Below, piece after piece: positions 45,167-54,752 of a DNA stretch of 64,000 bases. The notes under the pieces are model-generated. The model ran no database searches. It saw nothing but the letters and a program-made list of their open reading frames with translations, and had not been told where the DNA came from. The stretch comes from an uncultured bacterium. GTDB lineage: Bacteria; Verrucomicrobiota; Verrucomicrobiia; CAIQCK01. Position 1 is the stretch's first letter, and every line of letters starts with the position of its first letter. The DNA lies in contig CAIQCK010000073.1 in assembly GCA_903870275.1 (NCBI GenBank), forward strand, positions 124,001 to 188,000, written 5' to 3'. A program made the translations under genes and the position numbers.

Positions 45167-48100
45167 TCACCAGTGTAGCGTGACTTCCACCGCCTGGCCT
45201 TCCAAAACACGCGCGCTCTCGGCAAGAGACAGCCGAACCTCGGTTCTGTCGCGCTTGAGTGACGCGTTGACGGCGCGGTCGCCGACGCGAACATGCACCG
45301 CCGGCTCCTTCTCGGTTGATGGAACCTCAAACACCAATTCCGCGAGTTGAAGCCTGCCGTGGCGCAGTTCGATGCGTTCGTGTTGCGCGTTGCCTTCGCG
45401 TTTCTGCACGAACAATCCCCAGCCTTCCGGCGCGGTGAAGAACGAGCGGTGGTCCTCCGGCTGCCAGCACGGCTTGAAGCCGAGCACGCCTGCGGGACCG
45501 TCGAGGACCAGCCCCTGGCTGGCGATCAGCAACGACCAACTGCTCATGGCCCGCGCGTAAAACTTGCCGCACTCCAGTTCGTTGAACGGGTTGCCGCCGG
45601 GGCCGGAGTTGAGGCCGTCGCGCCGCCGGCCGTCGTAACGGCTGCGCGCCATTTTTACAACGCGGCGCGCCTGCTCGATCAATCCCTCGAACACCATCAG
45701 CCCGGCGGTGGAATACTCGATGCCGGTCCAGACTTCGTCGGAGTAGAGCATGTACGGCTTGGGCCGGTCGTTGTGCGGCCACGTGCAGATGAGCAGCCCG
45801 CCCTCGTCGTCGGGGATGTAGCGGCGCGGGTCTTGTTTGAAGCCGGCGAACTTCTCGCGGAAATTGTAGCGCATGATGGACTCGGTCGTTTTGCGCACGC
45901 GCTCGGGCGGATAGAGATAGCCGAGGCCGATCTGGTGCGCCCACCACTGGCCGAGCAACTGGTCGCTGGCGCAGCCGTTGTTGTAATCGCGCGCCGGCGG
46001 CGTTTCGGGAATCTGGATGTAGTATTCGCCGTTCCAGAGTTTCGCGTCCTGATTTTTCATGCCGGCCTCGCGCACGGCGCGCCAGCGCGCGGCGGCCTCG
46101 GCGTCGTTCATCACGAGCGCCAGCCGTTCGGCGGCGGCGAGCGCGGCGAGATACTGCGAGCCGATGAACGTGTTCGCGCCGGTGACGGCGGTGTCGTAGG
46201 TGTTCCATTGCTGGCCCGACGGCACGCCGTCGTGGTCGGCGTCGTATTTCTCGATCATCCAGTCGGTGGCTTTCTTCAGGCCGGGCCAGATGTGTTTCAA
46301 AAACTTTTCGTCCGGGCTGAGCTGGTGCTCGCGCAGCGCCGCGACGATCACCGCGCAATGGCCGTCGGCAAACGCGCCGTGCGGGCCGTGTTCGCGGTGC
46401 GACGTCTCGCCGTCGGGATGGAGATAGGTGACAAAGTTGGAGATGCGCAGGTTGCGGCCGACTTCCGGGAACAGCCGCGCGTGGGCCTGTGCGTAGTTCC
46501 AGACGTGCGTACAATTGAGCGGACAACAACCGTAGCTTCCCTCGAACCCGGCGAAATAGCCCTCCTCCGACCACCAGCACGTCGGCCCGCGGAGAATCAC
46601 CGACTGCGACGTCATCGCGTCGAGAAACTCTTCGGGCAGATTCGATTGATAGAGCGTCTCGTGGTAGAGCCGCGTGCGCTGCCAGAGCGCGTCGGCGTTG
46701 GCGGCGACGTGGCGCGCGACCGCGAGCGCGTCGGGCCAGCGTCGCGCGTAGAGGTTTCCTTCGTGGTGGAATCTCTCGACGTTGGGGAAATGCCACGCCA
46801 GCACGAACGTCGCCGTGCGTTCCTCGCCGGGCGCGAGTTTCATCGGCACGCTGAGCGCGGCGTTGAACGTCTCGCCCGCCGGACTCTCGCCGGAATCTTC
46901 GCCGGGTTTCAGGCCGGCAACGACTTCCTCGCCCGCCGTCCAGCGCGGCGTGGCGACGGCATTGTCGTCGAGCGCGGCAAGCGCCATCGTCCCGCCAATG
47001 CTTGGGACAACGCGTTCGCCGTCCTTGAGCGGTTCCGGCGCGAACAGCGCGGCAGCCCAACTCCACGGCAGGTTGGCGGCGAGCGCCAGCACAACGCGGC
47101 CTTTGCCGAGCGGACCGGTGATGAGCAGCGGGTCGCCGTTCGGCGAGGCGACGAGCGCGCGCCAGCCTTTCGCGCCGTCGATGAAGCCTTGCAGTCGCGT
47201 GTAACGCGTAACGCACCACGGTTCGGCGACATTCTTCAGCGTCGCCCGGAATTCGGCGTCGAGGTTCGCGGCGGTGGTGGAAGAGAAGGGCAGGGCGATG
47301 GCGTCGGCGGCGGCGCGAATCGGCGAATCCAGCGTCAGCACGGCGTCGGGCGAAATGTCGGAGAACACGATCTGGTCCACGTTGATGTGGCCCCAGCCGC
47401 CGGAGTGGTGGTCCACGATCTCAATGGCGGCCTCCCTGCCTTTGAACTCGGCAACGTCCCAGCTTGCGGGTTCGAGTTGCTCGCGGTTTTTGCCGCTGGC
47501 TGTGCGGACGACCTTGCCGCCGACGCGCAGATTGATGCAGGTCTCATCCTTGTGATTGCCGCCGCCGATGAGAAAACCGATGTAGCGTTTTTCGATGGTG
47601 AACGCTTTGGAGGTGAGCGTGCCTTGCGGCTTGTCGTCCGGGCGGTAGGTGTTCACCAGCCGTTTGCCGGCGAAGCCGCTGACCTTTTGCTGGCCGGGAC
47701 TCGTGCCAGTGGCGGGCACCTTGCCGAACGCCGTGCCGGTGAGTGTCCAGCCATCGTAGTTGTCGCGCTCGAAATCCTCGAACACGGTGAACTGCTGTTT
47801 GAGTTCGTCGCGATTTCCGCGCAACGCGGCGACGTTGGAGAAAAACTGCGGCGACACCGCGGCAGCGACGACCACGCCGCCGGCTTTGGCGACGCGCACG
47901 ATCGTTTCGGCGACGGGCGGCGCGAGCGCCGGCATGTCGGCGAACCACTGGCGCTCCGGCCCCGGGACGATCTCGCCGGTGCGGGCGCGCACTTTCACGG
48001 GGCAGGTCGGGATCGGCTCGACCGCCTTATCCATCGCAACGGCGGCCATGCCCGGCTCGCGCACGACGCGGTTGCGGTTGCGGCCGTAACCGGCGAACTT

Positions 48101-48784
48101 GACGCCCTTGACGCCGGCGCCGCTGTTGCTGCCAATGGCGTTCTGGCAGGTGGCGATCAGGGACAGTTCGACGGGCGTTGAGCCGGTATTGCGCGCGGTG
48201 AAACGGAAAATCGCGCACGGGATCGAGGAGTTGGCGGCGTCGGTCGGGATGAGCGGGTTGAAAGCTTCGAGCCGCAAAGCGACGGGCAGCGCCGGATCGC
48301 TGAAGTCGAGCCGGGCGATGGGATAGCCGCCTTCGTAGGTCAGCGACGCGACTGGCGTGAGCGGTTCTTCCGGCATGGTTTGCAGCACGCGCAACACCGC
48401 CGGTTTGTCGCCGCTCTTGACGCGCACCGCGAAAAAGCTGTCCGGCACGCGCGTCTCGCTCAGGTTGTTGAAAATCTGCCAGATGCCGAGCCGGCCCTGG
48501 CCGTCGAGCCAGACGGAGCCGGTGCCGATGCCGCCGATGGGCATAGAGACGGCTTCGAGGTTCGCGCCGCGATAGACGCGCGGCGGCGTCAGTGGATAAC
48601 GCCATGAGTCGGGCAGCTTCGGCGAGGTGAGCGCCGCCGCCGCGGACGGCGGGCGAAACAGTTCGCTGCCGGCGGCCATGCCGGCGGCGCTGACGGCGAC
48701 GGTGTGGAGGAAGTCGCGGCGCGTGAATTCGGGGGGCAACGGTGGCCGGCAGCGACCGCCGGAGCAGCAACAATCATTGGACAT
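45167..48784 (-). CDS. GH116-like glycosidase (DUF608/GBA2 type), Tat-exported
   Basis: 1,205 residues from the ATG at 48784. AAGGAG lies six bases upstream of this ATG and directly abuts the alternative at 48790, which favours 48784. A Cys-rich start (SNDCCCSGGRC) precedes the Tat signal (TRRDFLHTVAVSAAGMAAG). GH116 N-terminal sandwich with PIGGIGTGSVWLDGQGRLG, then a large insert (about residues 330-600) including a jelly-roll-like segment, and the DUF608 (alpha/alpha)6 catalytic region with CTHVWNYAQAHARLFPEVGR and ASDQLLGQWWAHQ, containing the Glu/Asp candidates. Family members are beta-glucosidases, beta-xylosidases or glucosylceramidases; the specific substrate is open. Confidence 0.87.
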   Translation of the reverse strand: MSNDCCCSGGRCRPPLPPEFTRRDFLHTVAVSAAGMAAGSELFRPPSAAAALTSPKLPDSWRYPLTPPRVYRGANLEAVSMPIGGIGTGSVWLDGQGRLGIWQIFNNLSETRVPDSFFAVRVKSGDKPAVLRVLQTMPEEPLTPVASLTYEGGYPIARLDFSDPALPVALRLEAFNPLIPTDAANSSIPCAIFRFTARNTGSTPVELSLIATCQNAIGSNSGAGVKGVKFAGYGRNRNRVVREPGMAAVAMDKAVEPIPTCPVKVRARTGEIVPGPERQWFADMPALAPPVAETIVRVAKAGGVVVAAAVSPQFFSNVAALRGNRDELKQQFTVFEDFERDNYDGWTLTGTAFGKVPATGTSPGQQKVSGFAGKRLVNTYRPDDKPQGTLTSKAFTIEKRYIGFLIGGGNHKDETCINLRVGGKVVRTASGKNREQLEPASWDVAEFKGREAAIEIVDHHSGGWGHINVDQIVFSDISPDAVLTLDSPIRAAADAIALPFSSTTAANLDAEFRATLKNVAEPWCVTRYTRLQGFIDGAKGWRALVASPNGDPLLITGPLGKGRVVLALAANLPWSWAAALFAPEPLKDGERVVPSIGGTMALAALDDNAVATPRWTAGEEVVAGLKPGEDSGESPAGETFNAALSVPMKLAPGEERTATFVLAWHFPNVERFHHEGNLYARRWPDALAVARHVAANADALWQRTRLYHETLYQSNLPEEFLDAMTSQSVILRGPTCWWSEEGYFAGFEGSYGCCPLNCTHVWNYAQAHARLFPEVGRNLRISNFVTYLHPDGETSHREHGPHGAFADGHCAVIVAALREHQLSPDEKFLKHIWPGLKKATDWMIEKYDADHDGVPSGQQWNTYDTAVTGANTFIGSQYLAALAAAERLALVMNDAEAAARWRAVREAGMKNQDAKLWNGEYYIQIPETPPARDYNNGCASDQLLGQWWAHQIGLGYLYPPERVRKTTESIMRYNFREKFAGFKQDPRRYIPDDEGGLLICTWPHNDRPKPYMLYSDEVWTGIEYSTAGLMVFEGLIEQARRVVKMARSRYDGRRRDGLNSGPGGNPFNELECGKFYARAMSSWSLLIASQGLVLDGPAGVLGFKPCWQPEDHRSFFTAPEGWGLFVQKREGNAQHERIELRHGRLQLAELVFEVPSTEKEPAVHVRVGDRAVNASLKRDRTEVRLSLAESARVLEGQAVEVTLHW

Positions 48785-48995
48785 GGGCATCTCCTTGGGT
48801 TGGAAACCGCCTTGCATGAGCGCATCCTGTGCAAATACTTTGCGCAGGTCAAGCGCGGTTGCGGCCCGGGAGAAACTGAGGTTTTCCGGCGCGCTTTGGA
48901 GCGCGAAAAGGACCGTCTGCCGGCGCGTGTTGGTCATTGACATCCCGGCGTTTTTGTCATCCTATCCGGGTTGTCCAAATTCACCACACACCCCC

Positions 48996-49418
48996 ATGAA
49001 ATCACAAAGCACAACGTTCCTCCTCTCCTGGTTGCTCGGCTATCTTGGCGTGGATCGGTTCTATCTCGGCCAGGTTGGCTTGGGCATCCTCAAACTCATC
49101 ACGGCTGGCGGCTGCGGCATCTGGGCGCTCATTGACATGGTCCTGACCGCCATCGGCGCCCAGACCGACGCGACCGGCGCGGCGTTGCAACGCGACGCAG
49201 CCGTCGGGACGCCGGTGAAGTCGCAGACAGTGACGTTCATCTTGTCGGGGCTGCTCGGTGTTTTCGGCGTGGACCGCTTTTATCTTGGTTACACCGGGCT
49301 GGGCGTGCTGAAGCTGGTAACGCTTGGCGGTTGCGGCATTTGGGCTACGATTGATTTCGCCATGGTCGGCATGGGGATCATGAAGGACGCCCAGGGCAAT
49401 TCGCTCAAATTCGGTTGA
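48996..49418 (+). CDS. Protein with two tandem TM2 domains
   Basis: 140 residues built from two copies of the TM2 module: WLLGYLGVDRFYLGQVGLGI and GLLGVFGVDRFYLGYTGLGV, each followed by GGCGIW and a second helix ending in a DM/DF step. Each module is two membrane helices joined by the conserved DRFYLG turn, so four helices are expected. Function is unknown; TM2 proteins are common bacterial membrane proteins. A DUF2752 gene follows 6 bases later, suggesting one transcript. Confidence 0.9.
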   Translation: MKSQSTTFLLSWLLGYLGVDRFYLGQVGLGILKLITAGGCGIWALIDMVLTAIGAQTDATGAALQRDAAVGTPVKSQTVTFILSGLLGVFGVDRFYLGYTGLGVLKLVTLGGCGIWATIDFAMVGMGIMKDAQGNSLKFG

Positions 49419-49424
49419 GGCGGG

Positions 49425-49802
49425 ATGCGGTCGCGCGCGTTGTGGTGGCTGGCGGTTGTCTTGCTGGCGGCGGCGGCACTCCGGATGGGCTTGGCGGACT
49501 GGCTGCCCAACACCTGCCCGTTGCGCCGGTTGACGGGGATTCCCTGCGCCACGTGCGGCATGACACGGGCCGCCGCTGCGCTCTGCCACGGCGAACTGGC
49601 GCGGGCTTCCGCCTTCAACATCGCGGCGGTTCCGTTGGCGCTGCTTCTGGGGGCGTGGATGGCGCTGGTTGCGTGGGAGGCGATCACGGATCGCGCGATC
49701 ATCCGGCCGGTGTGGCGGCGCTGTGGGACCGTTGTCACGTGGCTGCTGGTGGTGTTGATGCTGGCGGCATGGATCGCCAACCTCCATCGGCATTTCGGTT
49801 GA
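49425..49802 (+). CDS. DUF2752 membrane protein
   Basis: 125 residues with three hydrophobic helices and the DUF2752 Cys motif (NTCPLRRLTGIPCATCGMTR). Function unknown. It follows the TM2-TM2 gene by 6 bases; this pairing of TM2 and DUF2752 genes is seen in other bacteria. Confidence 0.9.
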   Translation: MRSRALWWLAVVLLAAAALRMGLADWLPNTCPLRRLTGIPCATCGMTRAAAALCHGELARASAFNIAAVPLALLLGAWMALVAWEAITDRAIIRPVWRRCGTVVTWLLVVLMLAAWIANLHRHFG

Positions 49803-49956
49803 CGAACGGTGTCCGAAGATCGCCTGCCTTCCTCATCCCGGCTTGTCGGGAACACTTCAGCCGCCTGCGACGCGACCACGCGGGTGTTGCCAGCCCCGCT
49901 CGAGGACCATGACGAAGGCGCGCCAACCCGCGCCGCGGCAGCGCGGGAAAGCGCCA

Positions 49957-49985
49957 TTGCCAAGACAGGGTGGCCATGCTAGCAT
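49957..49985 (+). promoter_or_regulatory. Candidate promoter for ftsH-folP-glmM
   Basis: TTGCCA (49957-49962), 17 bases, TAGCAT (49980-49985), 41 bases before the ftsH start. The three genes downstream are on one strand with gaps of 21 and 9 bases. Confidence 0.45.
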
Positions 49986-50025
49986 TCGAAGAGTAGAATA
50001 GGGTAGTCGTAGCGCGAAAGTTTCT

Positions 50026-52041
50026 ATGTTCAACAAGAATGACAACAACCGCAAGCCGTTGCCGCCAGAGGGACGCGACAACCGTTTGAACGTTCGCGGG
50101 CTGGTGCTTTTTTTCGGCTTCCTCATTCTGACCGCCGCGTTCTGGGTCTTCCAGGTGCAACACGAACGCCCCGTGACGGAATTGAGCTATCACGATTTCA
50201 TACAGAAGCTCGAAGCCGGCGAGATTCAGGACGGTGCGGTGGCTTACGGAGCGGAGCCGAAGCTGCAGGACATCAGAGGCACCATGCGCGTCAAGAAGGA
50301 TGGCAAGGAAACGACGACGCTGTTCCACCTCAAACATCGCGTCACCGATCAACTCAGCGATCTGCTGGCTAGCAAAGGTTTCTCCCAACAAAGCGACAAC
50401 TCCGTGTTCATCCAGGGGCTGGTTCCCGCCATTCCCATTCTCCTGTTCTTCGTGCTGGTGTGGCTCTTCTTGTGGCGGCAGTTCAAGTCCGCCGGCAAAG
50501 GCACGCTGAGCTTTGGCAAGAGCCGCGCCCGGATGCTCTCGCGCGACCGCAACAAGGTCACCTTCAAGGACGTGGCCGGCATCAAGGAAGCCAAGGAGGA
50601 AATCTCCGAGATCGTGGATTTCCTCAAAGACCCGAAAAAGTTCCAGCGGCTCGGCGGACGCATCCCGAAAGGCGTGCTGATGACCGGTCCTCCCGGCACC
50701 GGCAAGACGCTGCTCGCCAAGGCCATCGCCGGCGAGGCGGACGTGCCGTTCTTCTCGATCAGCGGCAGCGATTTCGTGGAGATGTTCGTCGGCGTTGGCG
50801 CGAGCCGCGTGCGCGACATGTTCGAACAGGGCCGCAAACATGCGCCGTGCCTGATTTTCATTGACGAGATTGACGCTGTCGGCCGCTCGCGTTTCTCCGG
50901 CATCGGCGGCGGCCACGATGAGCGCGAGCAGACGCTGAATCAGTTGCTCTCCGAGATGGACGGCTTCGACACCAGCGAGGGCGTCATCATCATCGCCGCG
51001 ACCAACCGGCCCGACGTGCTCGACCCGGCGTTGCGTCGGCCCGGCCGCTTCGACCGCGAGATCGTCGTGGACATGCCGGATATGAACGAACGCGAGCAGA
51101 TCCTCAAGATCCACGTCCGCAGCGTCAAGCTCGCGAAGGAAGTGGACCTGGCGATCATCGCGCGCGGCACGCCCGGCTACAGCGGCGCCGATCTCGCCAA
51201 TCTCGTCAACGAGGCCGCGCTCATCGCCGCCCGCGGCAACAAAAAGGCCGTCTGCATGGAGGAGATGGAAGAGGCCCGCGACAAGGTGCGTTGGGGCCGC
51301 GAGCGCCGCAGTCGCTTGATGGATGAGAAGGAAAAGAAGTGCACGGCCTACCACGAGGCCGGCCATGCGCTGGTTCAGGTCGTGCTCGACACCGGCGACT
51401 ATCCGGTCCACAAGGTCACGATCATCCCGCGCGGCCAGTCGCTCGGCTCGACGATGTCTTTGCCGACGAAGGATAAATACACCCAGGGGAAAAAGGAACT
51501 GTTGGTCCGCCTCGCCATGGTCATGGGCGGCCGCATTGCCGAAGAAATGATTCTCGGCGACGTCACCAGCGGCGCTTATGGCGACATCCGCTATGCCACC
51601 GCCATCGCGCGGAAAATGGTGTGCGAGTGGGGCATGAGCGAAAAGCTGGGCAATGTTCATTATGGCGTGGATGACGAACAGCCGGTCTTCCTCGGCCGCG
51701 AACTGGCCCGCCCGCAGAGCGTCAGCGAAGCCACCGCCCGCGTTATTGATGAGGAAGTCCGTCGCTTCACGGATGAGGCTTACGAGCAAGCCAAGGCGAT
51801 ACTCATCGACAACAAGGACAAGCTGATTGCGCTCGGCGAGGCGCTGTTGGAATTTGAAACGCTTGACGGCGAGGAAGTGATGGAGCTCGTGCGCACCGGC
51901 AAACTCAGCCGACCGCACGATTCCGGCGATGACAAGAACGTTCCTCCAGTGGTCACCGCGCCCGCCTCGACGGAGAGCAAAGCCGAACCTTCGTCGTTGC
52001 CACCGACGCCCGGCATGGGCAGCGCACCGGCCAGCGCGTAA
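50026..52041 (+). CDS. ftsH: ATP-dependent zinc metalloprotease FtsH
   Basis: 671 residues. Two N-terminal membrane helices (about 25-45 and 120-145) flank a periplasmic domain. The AAA+ module has Walker A TGPPGTGKTLLAKAIAG, Walker B LIFIDEIDAVGR and the SRH region (RRPGRFDRE). The M41 peptidase contains the zinc site TAYHEAGHALV. It degrades damaged and regulatory membrane and cytosolic proteins at the inner membrane as a hexamer. The C-terminal 40 residues are a Pro/Ser-rich tail. Likely first gene of an ftsH-folP-glmM transcription unit. Confidence 0.97.
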   Translation: MFNKNDNNRKPLPPEGRDNRLNVRGLVLFFGFLILTAAFWVFQVQHERPVTELSYHDFIQKLEAGEIQDGAVAYGAEPKLQDIRGTMRVKKDGKETTTLFHLKHRVTDQLSDLLASKGFSQQSDNSVFIQGLVPAIPILLFFVLVWLFLWRQFKSAGKGTLSFGKSRARMLSRDRNKVTFKDVAGIKEAKEEISEIVDFLKDPKKFQRLGGRIPKGVLMTGPPGTGKTLLAKAIAGEADVPFFSISGSDFVEMFVGVGASRVRDMFEQGRKHAPCLIFIDEIDAVGRSRFSGIGGGHDEREQTLNQLLSEMDGFDTSEGVIIIAATNRPDVLDPALRRPGRFDREIVVDMPDMNEREQILKIHVRSVKLAKEVDLAIIARGTPGYSGADLANLVNEAALIAARGNKKAVCMEEMEEARDKVRWGRERRSRLMDEKEKKCTAYHEAGHALVQVVLDTGDYPVHKVTIIPRGQSLGSTMSLPTKDKYTQGKKELLVRLAMVMGGRIAEEMILGDVTSGAYGDIRYATAIARKMVCEWGMSEKLGNVHYGVDDEQPVFLGRELARPQSVSEATARVIDEEVRRFTDEAYEQAKAILIDNKDKLIALGEALLEFETLDGEEVMELVRTGKLSRPHDSGDDKNVPPVVTAPASTESKAEPSSLPPTPGMGSAPASA

Positions 52042-52062
52042 CCGAACCGGCGGTCCATTCTC

Positions 52063-52929
52063 ATGATCTGGAGCGGCCGGAATTTCTCCCTGGATTTTTC
52101 CGACGGCCGCAGCCGGCTGATGGGCATCCTGAACGTCACGCCGGACAGTTTCAGCGACGGCGGCAGTTTCACGGATCCAAAGGCCGCCGTGGACGGGGCG
52201 CTGGCAATGGTGGAGGCTGGCGCGGAACTCATTGATGTGGGCGGCGAGTCTTCGCGTCCCGGTTCCGCGCCTGTGCCGCTCGATGAAGAACTCCGCCGCG
52301 TCATCCCAACCGTGGAAGCGCTTCACGCTTTACGCTCCATGCCCCAGGCTCTGCGCTTCCTCATCTCCGTGGACACCACCAAGGCCGAAGTTGCCCGGCG
52401 CGCGCTCGAAGCCGGCGCTCACATTGTCAACGACATCAGCGCGGGCCGCTTCGATCCGGCGATGCTGGCGACCGTCGCGGGCGCCGGCGCCGGGCTGGTG
52501 TTGATGCACATGCAAGGCACGCCGCAAACCATGCAACTGGATCCGCGCTACGGCGATGTCACCAACGAGGTGGTGGGTTTCCTTCGCGAACGGTTGGCCG
52601 CCGCGAAGGCCGCTGGCATCCCGGCGGAGCAGATTGCCGTGGACCCCGGCATCGGTTTTGGCAAAACGGTCGGGCACAACCTCACGCTGCTGCGGCGTCT
52701 GGAGGCGGTGGTTTCGCTCGGCCGCCCCGTCCTCGTTGGCGTGTCGCGCAAAAGCTTCATAGCCAAAATGCTCGGCCCGGACGCCGCCCAAGCGGACGCT
52801 TTGCGCCAGGGCTCGGTGGCCGCGGCGGTCTGGGCGGTCGCGCGCGGGGCCCACATCGCTCGCGTTCACGACGTGGCCGAGACGGCACCAGCGTTGCGCG
52901 TGATTGACGAACTCCGGCGAAAGTCGTAG
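52063..52929 (+). CDS. folP: Dihydropteroate synthase
   Basis: 288 residues. Signature 1 is LMGILNVTPDSFSDGGSF near the N-terminus; GGESSRPGSAPV, SVDTTKAEVA, and the phosphate/pterin-binding blocks VNDISAG, DPGIGFGKTVGHNL and VSRKSF follow in the family order. It condenses p-aminobenzoate with dihydropterin pyrophosphate in folate synthesis (cytosol). The ftsH-folP-glmM order is a common bacterial arrangement. It lies 21 bases after ftsH. Confidence 0.96.
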   Translation: MIWSGRNFSLDFSDGRSRLMGILNVTPDSFSDGGSFTDPKAAVDGALAMVEAGAELIDVGGESSRPGSAPVPLDEELRRVIPTVEALHALRSMPQALRFLISVDTTKAEVARRALEAGAHIVNDISAGRFDPAMLATVAGAGAGLVLMHMQGTPQTMQLDPRYGDVTNEVVGFLRERLAAAKAAGIPAEQIAVDPGIGFGKTVGHNLTLLRRLEAVVSLGRPVLVGVSRKSFIAKMLGPDAAQADALRQGSVAAAVWAVARGAHIARVHDVAETAPALRVIDELRRKS

Positions 52930-52938
52930 GAAAGAGCC

Positions 52939-54339
52939 ATGAGCGATCCAACGCCTGCCACGATGAAGTTGTTCGGCACCGACGGCGTTCGCGGCAAGGC
53001 GAACATCGAACCGGTGACCGCCGAGACCGCGCTGAAACTGGGCCGCGCCGCCGCGCATGTGTTCCGCAACCGTCACGCCGCGCCCGCCGAGCGCGGCTCG
53101 TCGCGGCACAAAATCGTTCTCGGCAAGGACACGCGTCTCTCCGGCTACATGCTGGAGAACGCCATGACCAGCGGCATTCTCTCGATGGGCGTGGACGTGC
53201 TGCTCATCGGTCCGTTGCCTACGCCGGGGGTGGCCTACATTGCGCGTTCCTTGCGCGCCGACGCCGCTGTGGTGCTCACCGCGTCGCACAATCCCTACGA
53301 CGACAATGGCATCAAGTTTTTCGACCGCGACGGCTACAAACTCGACGCCGCCGTCGAACACGAGATCGAAGAGCTGGTCTTTGGCGGCGCAATAGACACG
53401 ATTCGCCCCACCGCCGGCGCGGTGGGCAAGGCGACACGCATTGACGACGCGCTCGGCCGCTACATCGAGTTCGCCAAGACCAGTTTCCCGCGCGGCATGA
53501 CGCTGGACGGTTTTCGCATCGTCGTGGACACGGCCAACGGCGCCGGCTACAAAAGCACGCCGTGCATCCTGCGTGAACTGGGCGCGGAATTGTTTGTCTA
53601 CAACAACGCGCCCAATGGCCTGAATATCAACAAGGAGTGTGGCAGCCAGCATCCCAGCGGCTTGCGCCAGGCCGTCATCGCGCATCGCGCGCACCTCGGC
53701 ATCGCCCATGACGGCGACGCGGACCGTGTCATTTTCTGCGATGAGAACGCGCGGCTGGTGGACGGCGACGAAATCCTCGCCGTGGCCGGCGTGGACTTGC
53801 TCCAGAAGGGCCAGCTTCGCAACAAGACGATCGTGGCGACGCTCATGAGCAACGGCGGCCTCGACGAGGCCATCGGCAAAGCCGGCGGCAAGGTCGTCCG
53901 CGTGCAAGTGGGCGACAAGTATGTCATCGACGAAATGCGGCGGCTGGACGCCAGCGTCGGCGGCGAACAAAGCGGCCACCTCATCTTTCGCGACTTCACG
54001 ACCACCGGCGACGGCATCGTCAGCGCGCTCCAGGTGCTGCGTGTCATGCGCGAAACCGGCAAGACGCTGAGCGAACTTTGCCGCGTCATGCAGCGGTTTC
54101 CCCAGGTCATGTTGAACGTCAAGGTGCGCTCCAAGCCGCCGCTGGACTCCATCGGTGGCGTGCAGGACGCGATCCGGGAGGCAAAGGCCGTGCTTCAGGA
54201 GGCGGGCAGCGTCATCGTGCGCTACTCCGGCACCGAGCCGCTGTGCCGCGTTACGGTGGAGGGCCGCGACCGCGCCGTCATCGAGCGGCACGCGCAGCGC
54301 ATTGCCGATGCGGTCCAGAACCAGGTCGGCGCGGCGTAG
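52939..54339 (+). CDS. glmM: Phosphoglucosamine mutase
   Basis: 466 residues. FGTDGVRGKANIEPVT opens the phosphohexomutase fold. The phosphoserine loop is TASHNPYDDNGIKF, the metal loop DGDADRVIF and the sugar-binding loop GEQSGHLIF; the phosphate-binding loop RYSGTEPLCRV is near the C-terminus. It converts glucosamine-6-phosphate to glucosamine-1-phosphate for UDP-GlcNAc and hence peptidoglycan. The start at 52939 is supported by AGGAAAGAGCC just before it. A hairpin follows the stop, then the CRISPR array. Confidence 0.96.
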   Translation: MSDPTPATMKLFGTDGVRGKANIEPVTAETALKLGRAAAHVFRNRHAAPAERGSSRHKIVLGKDTRLSGYMLENAMTSGILSMGVDVLLIGPLPTPGVAYIARSLRADAAVVLTASHNPYDDNGIKFFDRDGYKLDAAVEHEIEELVFGGAIDTIRPTAGAVGKATRIDDALGRYIEFAKTSFPRGMTLDGFRIVVDTANGAGYKSTPCILRELGAELFVYNNAPNGLNINKECGSQHPSGLRQAVIAHRAHLGIAHDGDADRVIFCDENARLVDGDEILAVAGVDLLQKGQLRNKTIVATLMSNGGLDEAIGKAGGKVVRVQVGDKYVIDEMRRLDASVGGEQSGHLIFRDFTTTGDGIVSALQVLRVMRETGKTLSELCRVMQRFPQVMLNVKVRSKPPLDSIGGVQDAIREAKAVLQEAGSVIVRYSGTEPLCRVTVEGRDRAVIERHAQRIADAVQNQVGAA

Positions 54340-54349
54340 TCGGGCAACG

Positions 54350-54374
54350 CCGGACAGGCATCCTGCCTGTCCGG
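54350..54374 (+). terminator. Hairpin after glmM
   Basis: CCGGACAGGCA and TGCCTGTCCGG form a perfect 11-bp stem with a TCC loop, 10 bases after the glmM stop. No T run follows, so it may be a REP-like structure that limits read-through into the CRISPR array. Confidence 0.5.
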
Positions 54375-54514
54375 TCATGGAGAAAACCGCCGTTTCCGTC
54401 CAACCGCTGTTCCTTCCTGCCAGTGGTTACTCATGCGCTGTGCGTGGCAAGCCCGGCGTGAGACGAGCGCCGGATGCGCCCACGCATCAGGTGCTCGGAT
54501 CACGACGCCTCCAT

Positions 54515-54748
54515 GTTTTGGCTTCTCCTCCCAGAGAGATGAGCTAGAATGCGCATTCTGCGAGACGCGGCGGACGACTTGTTTTGGCTTCTCCTCCCAG
54601 AGAGATGAGCTAGAATCTCGCCAAGGCCGAAGCGCAATGATCGTAAGTTTTGGCTTCTCCTCCCAGAGAGATGAGCTAGAATCGTCTCTGCCGAGCCGCA
54701 ACCGCGTTCAAAGTTTTGGCTTCTCCTCCCAGAGAGATGAGCTAGAAT
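54515..54748 (+). CRISPR. CRISPR array: 4 identical 36-nt repeats, 3 spacers of 30 nt
   Basis: Repeats at 54515-54550, 54581-54616, 54647-54682 and 54713-54748 are identical; they start GTTTTGGCTTCTCC and end GATGAGCTAGAAT. Spacers at 54551-54580, 54617-54646 and 54683-54712 are all exactly 30 nt and unrelated to one another. The 36/30 geometry is usual for type II. Orientation is taken as plus because the repeat 5' half pairs with the plus-strand anti-repeat at 54796-54818, and because each repeat ends in the -10-like TAGAAT just before a spacer, as in type II-C arrays with repeat-internal promoters. No degenerate terminal repeat is seen. Confidence 0.97.
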
Positions 54749-54752
54749 AGGA

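Noticed and set aside
45347..48181. 944-residue plus-strand frame opposite the GH116-like gene
   Set aside because: Arg/Ala/Glu-rich shadow with no domain; the minus strand has all GH116 motifs and a ribosome-binding site.
49735..54378. Long minus-strand frames (863 and 682 residues) opposite ftsH, folP and glmM
   Set aside because: Shadows of strongly conserved housekeeping genes on the plus strand.
54375..54750. Open frames on both strands across the CRISPR repeats, giving periodic peptides such as SSSSLWEEKPK
   Set aside because: The periodicity is the 36/30 CRISPR repeat-spacer pattern (66 bases is a multiple of 3), so these frames are artefacts of the array.
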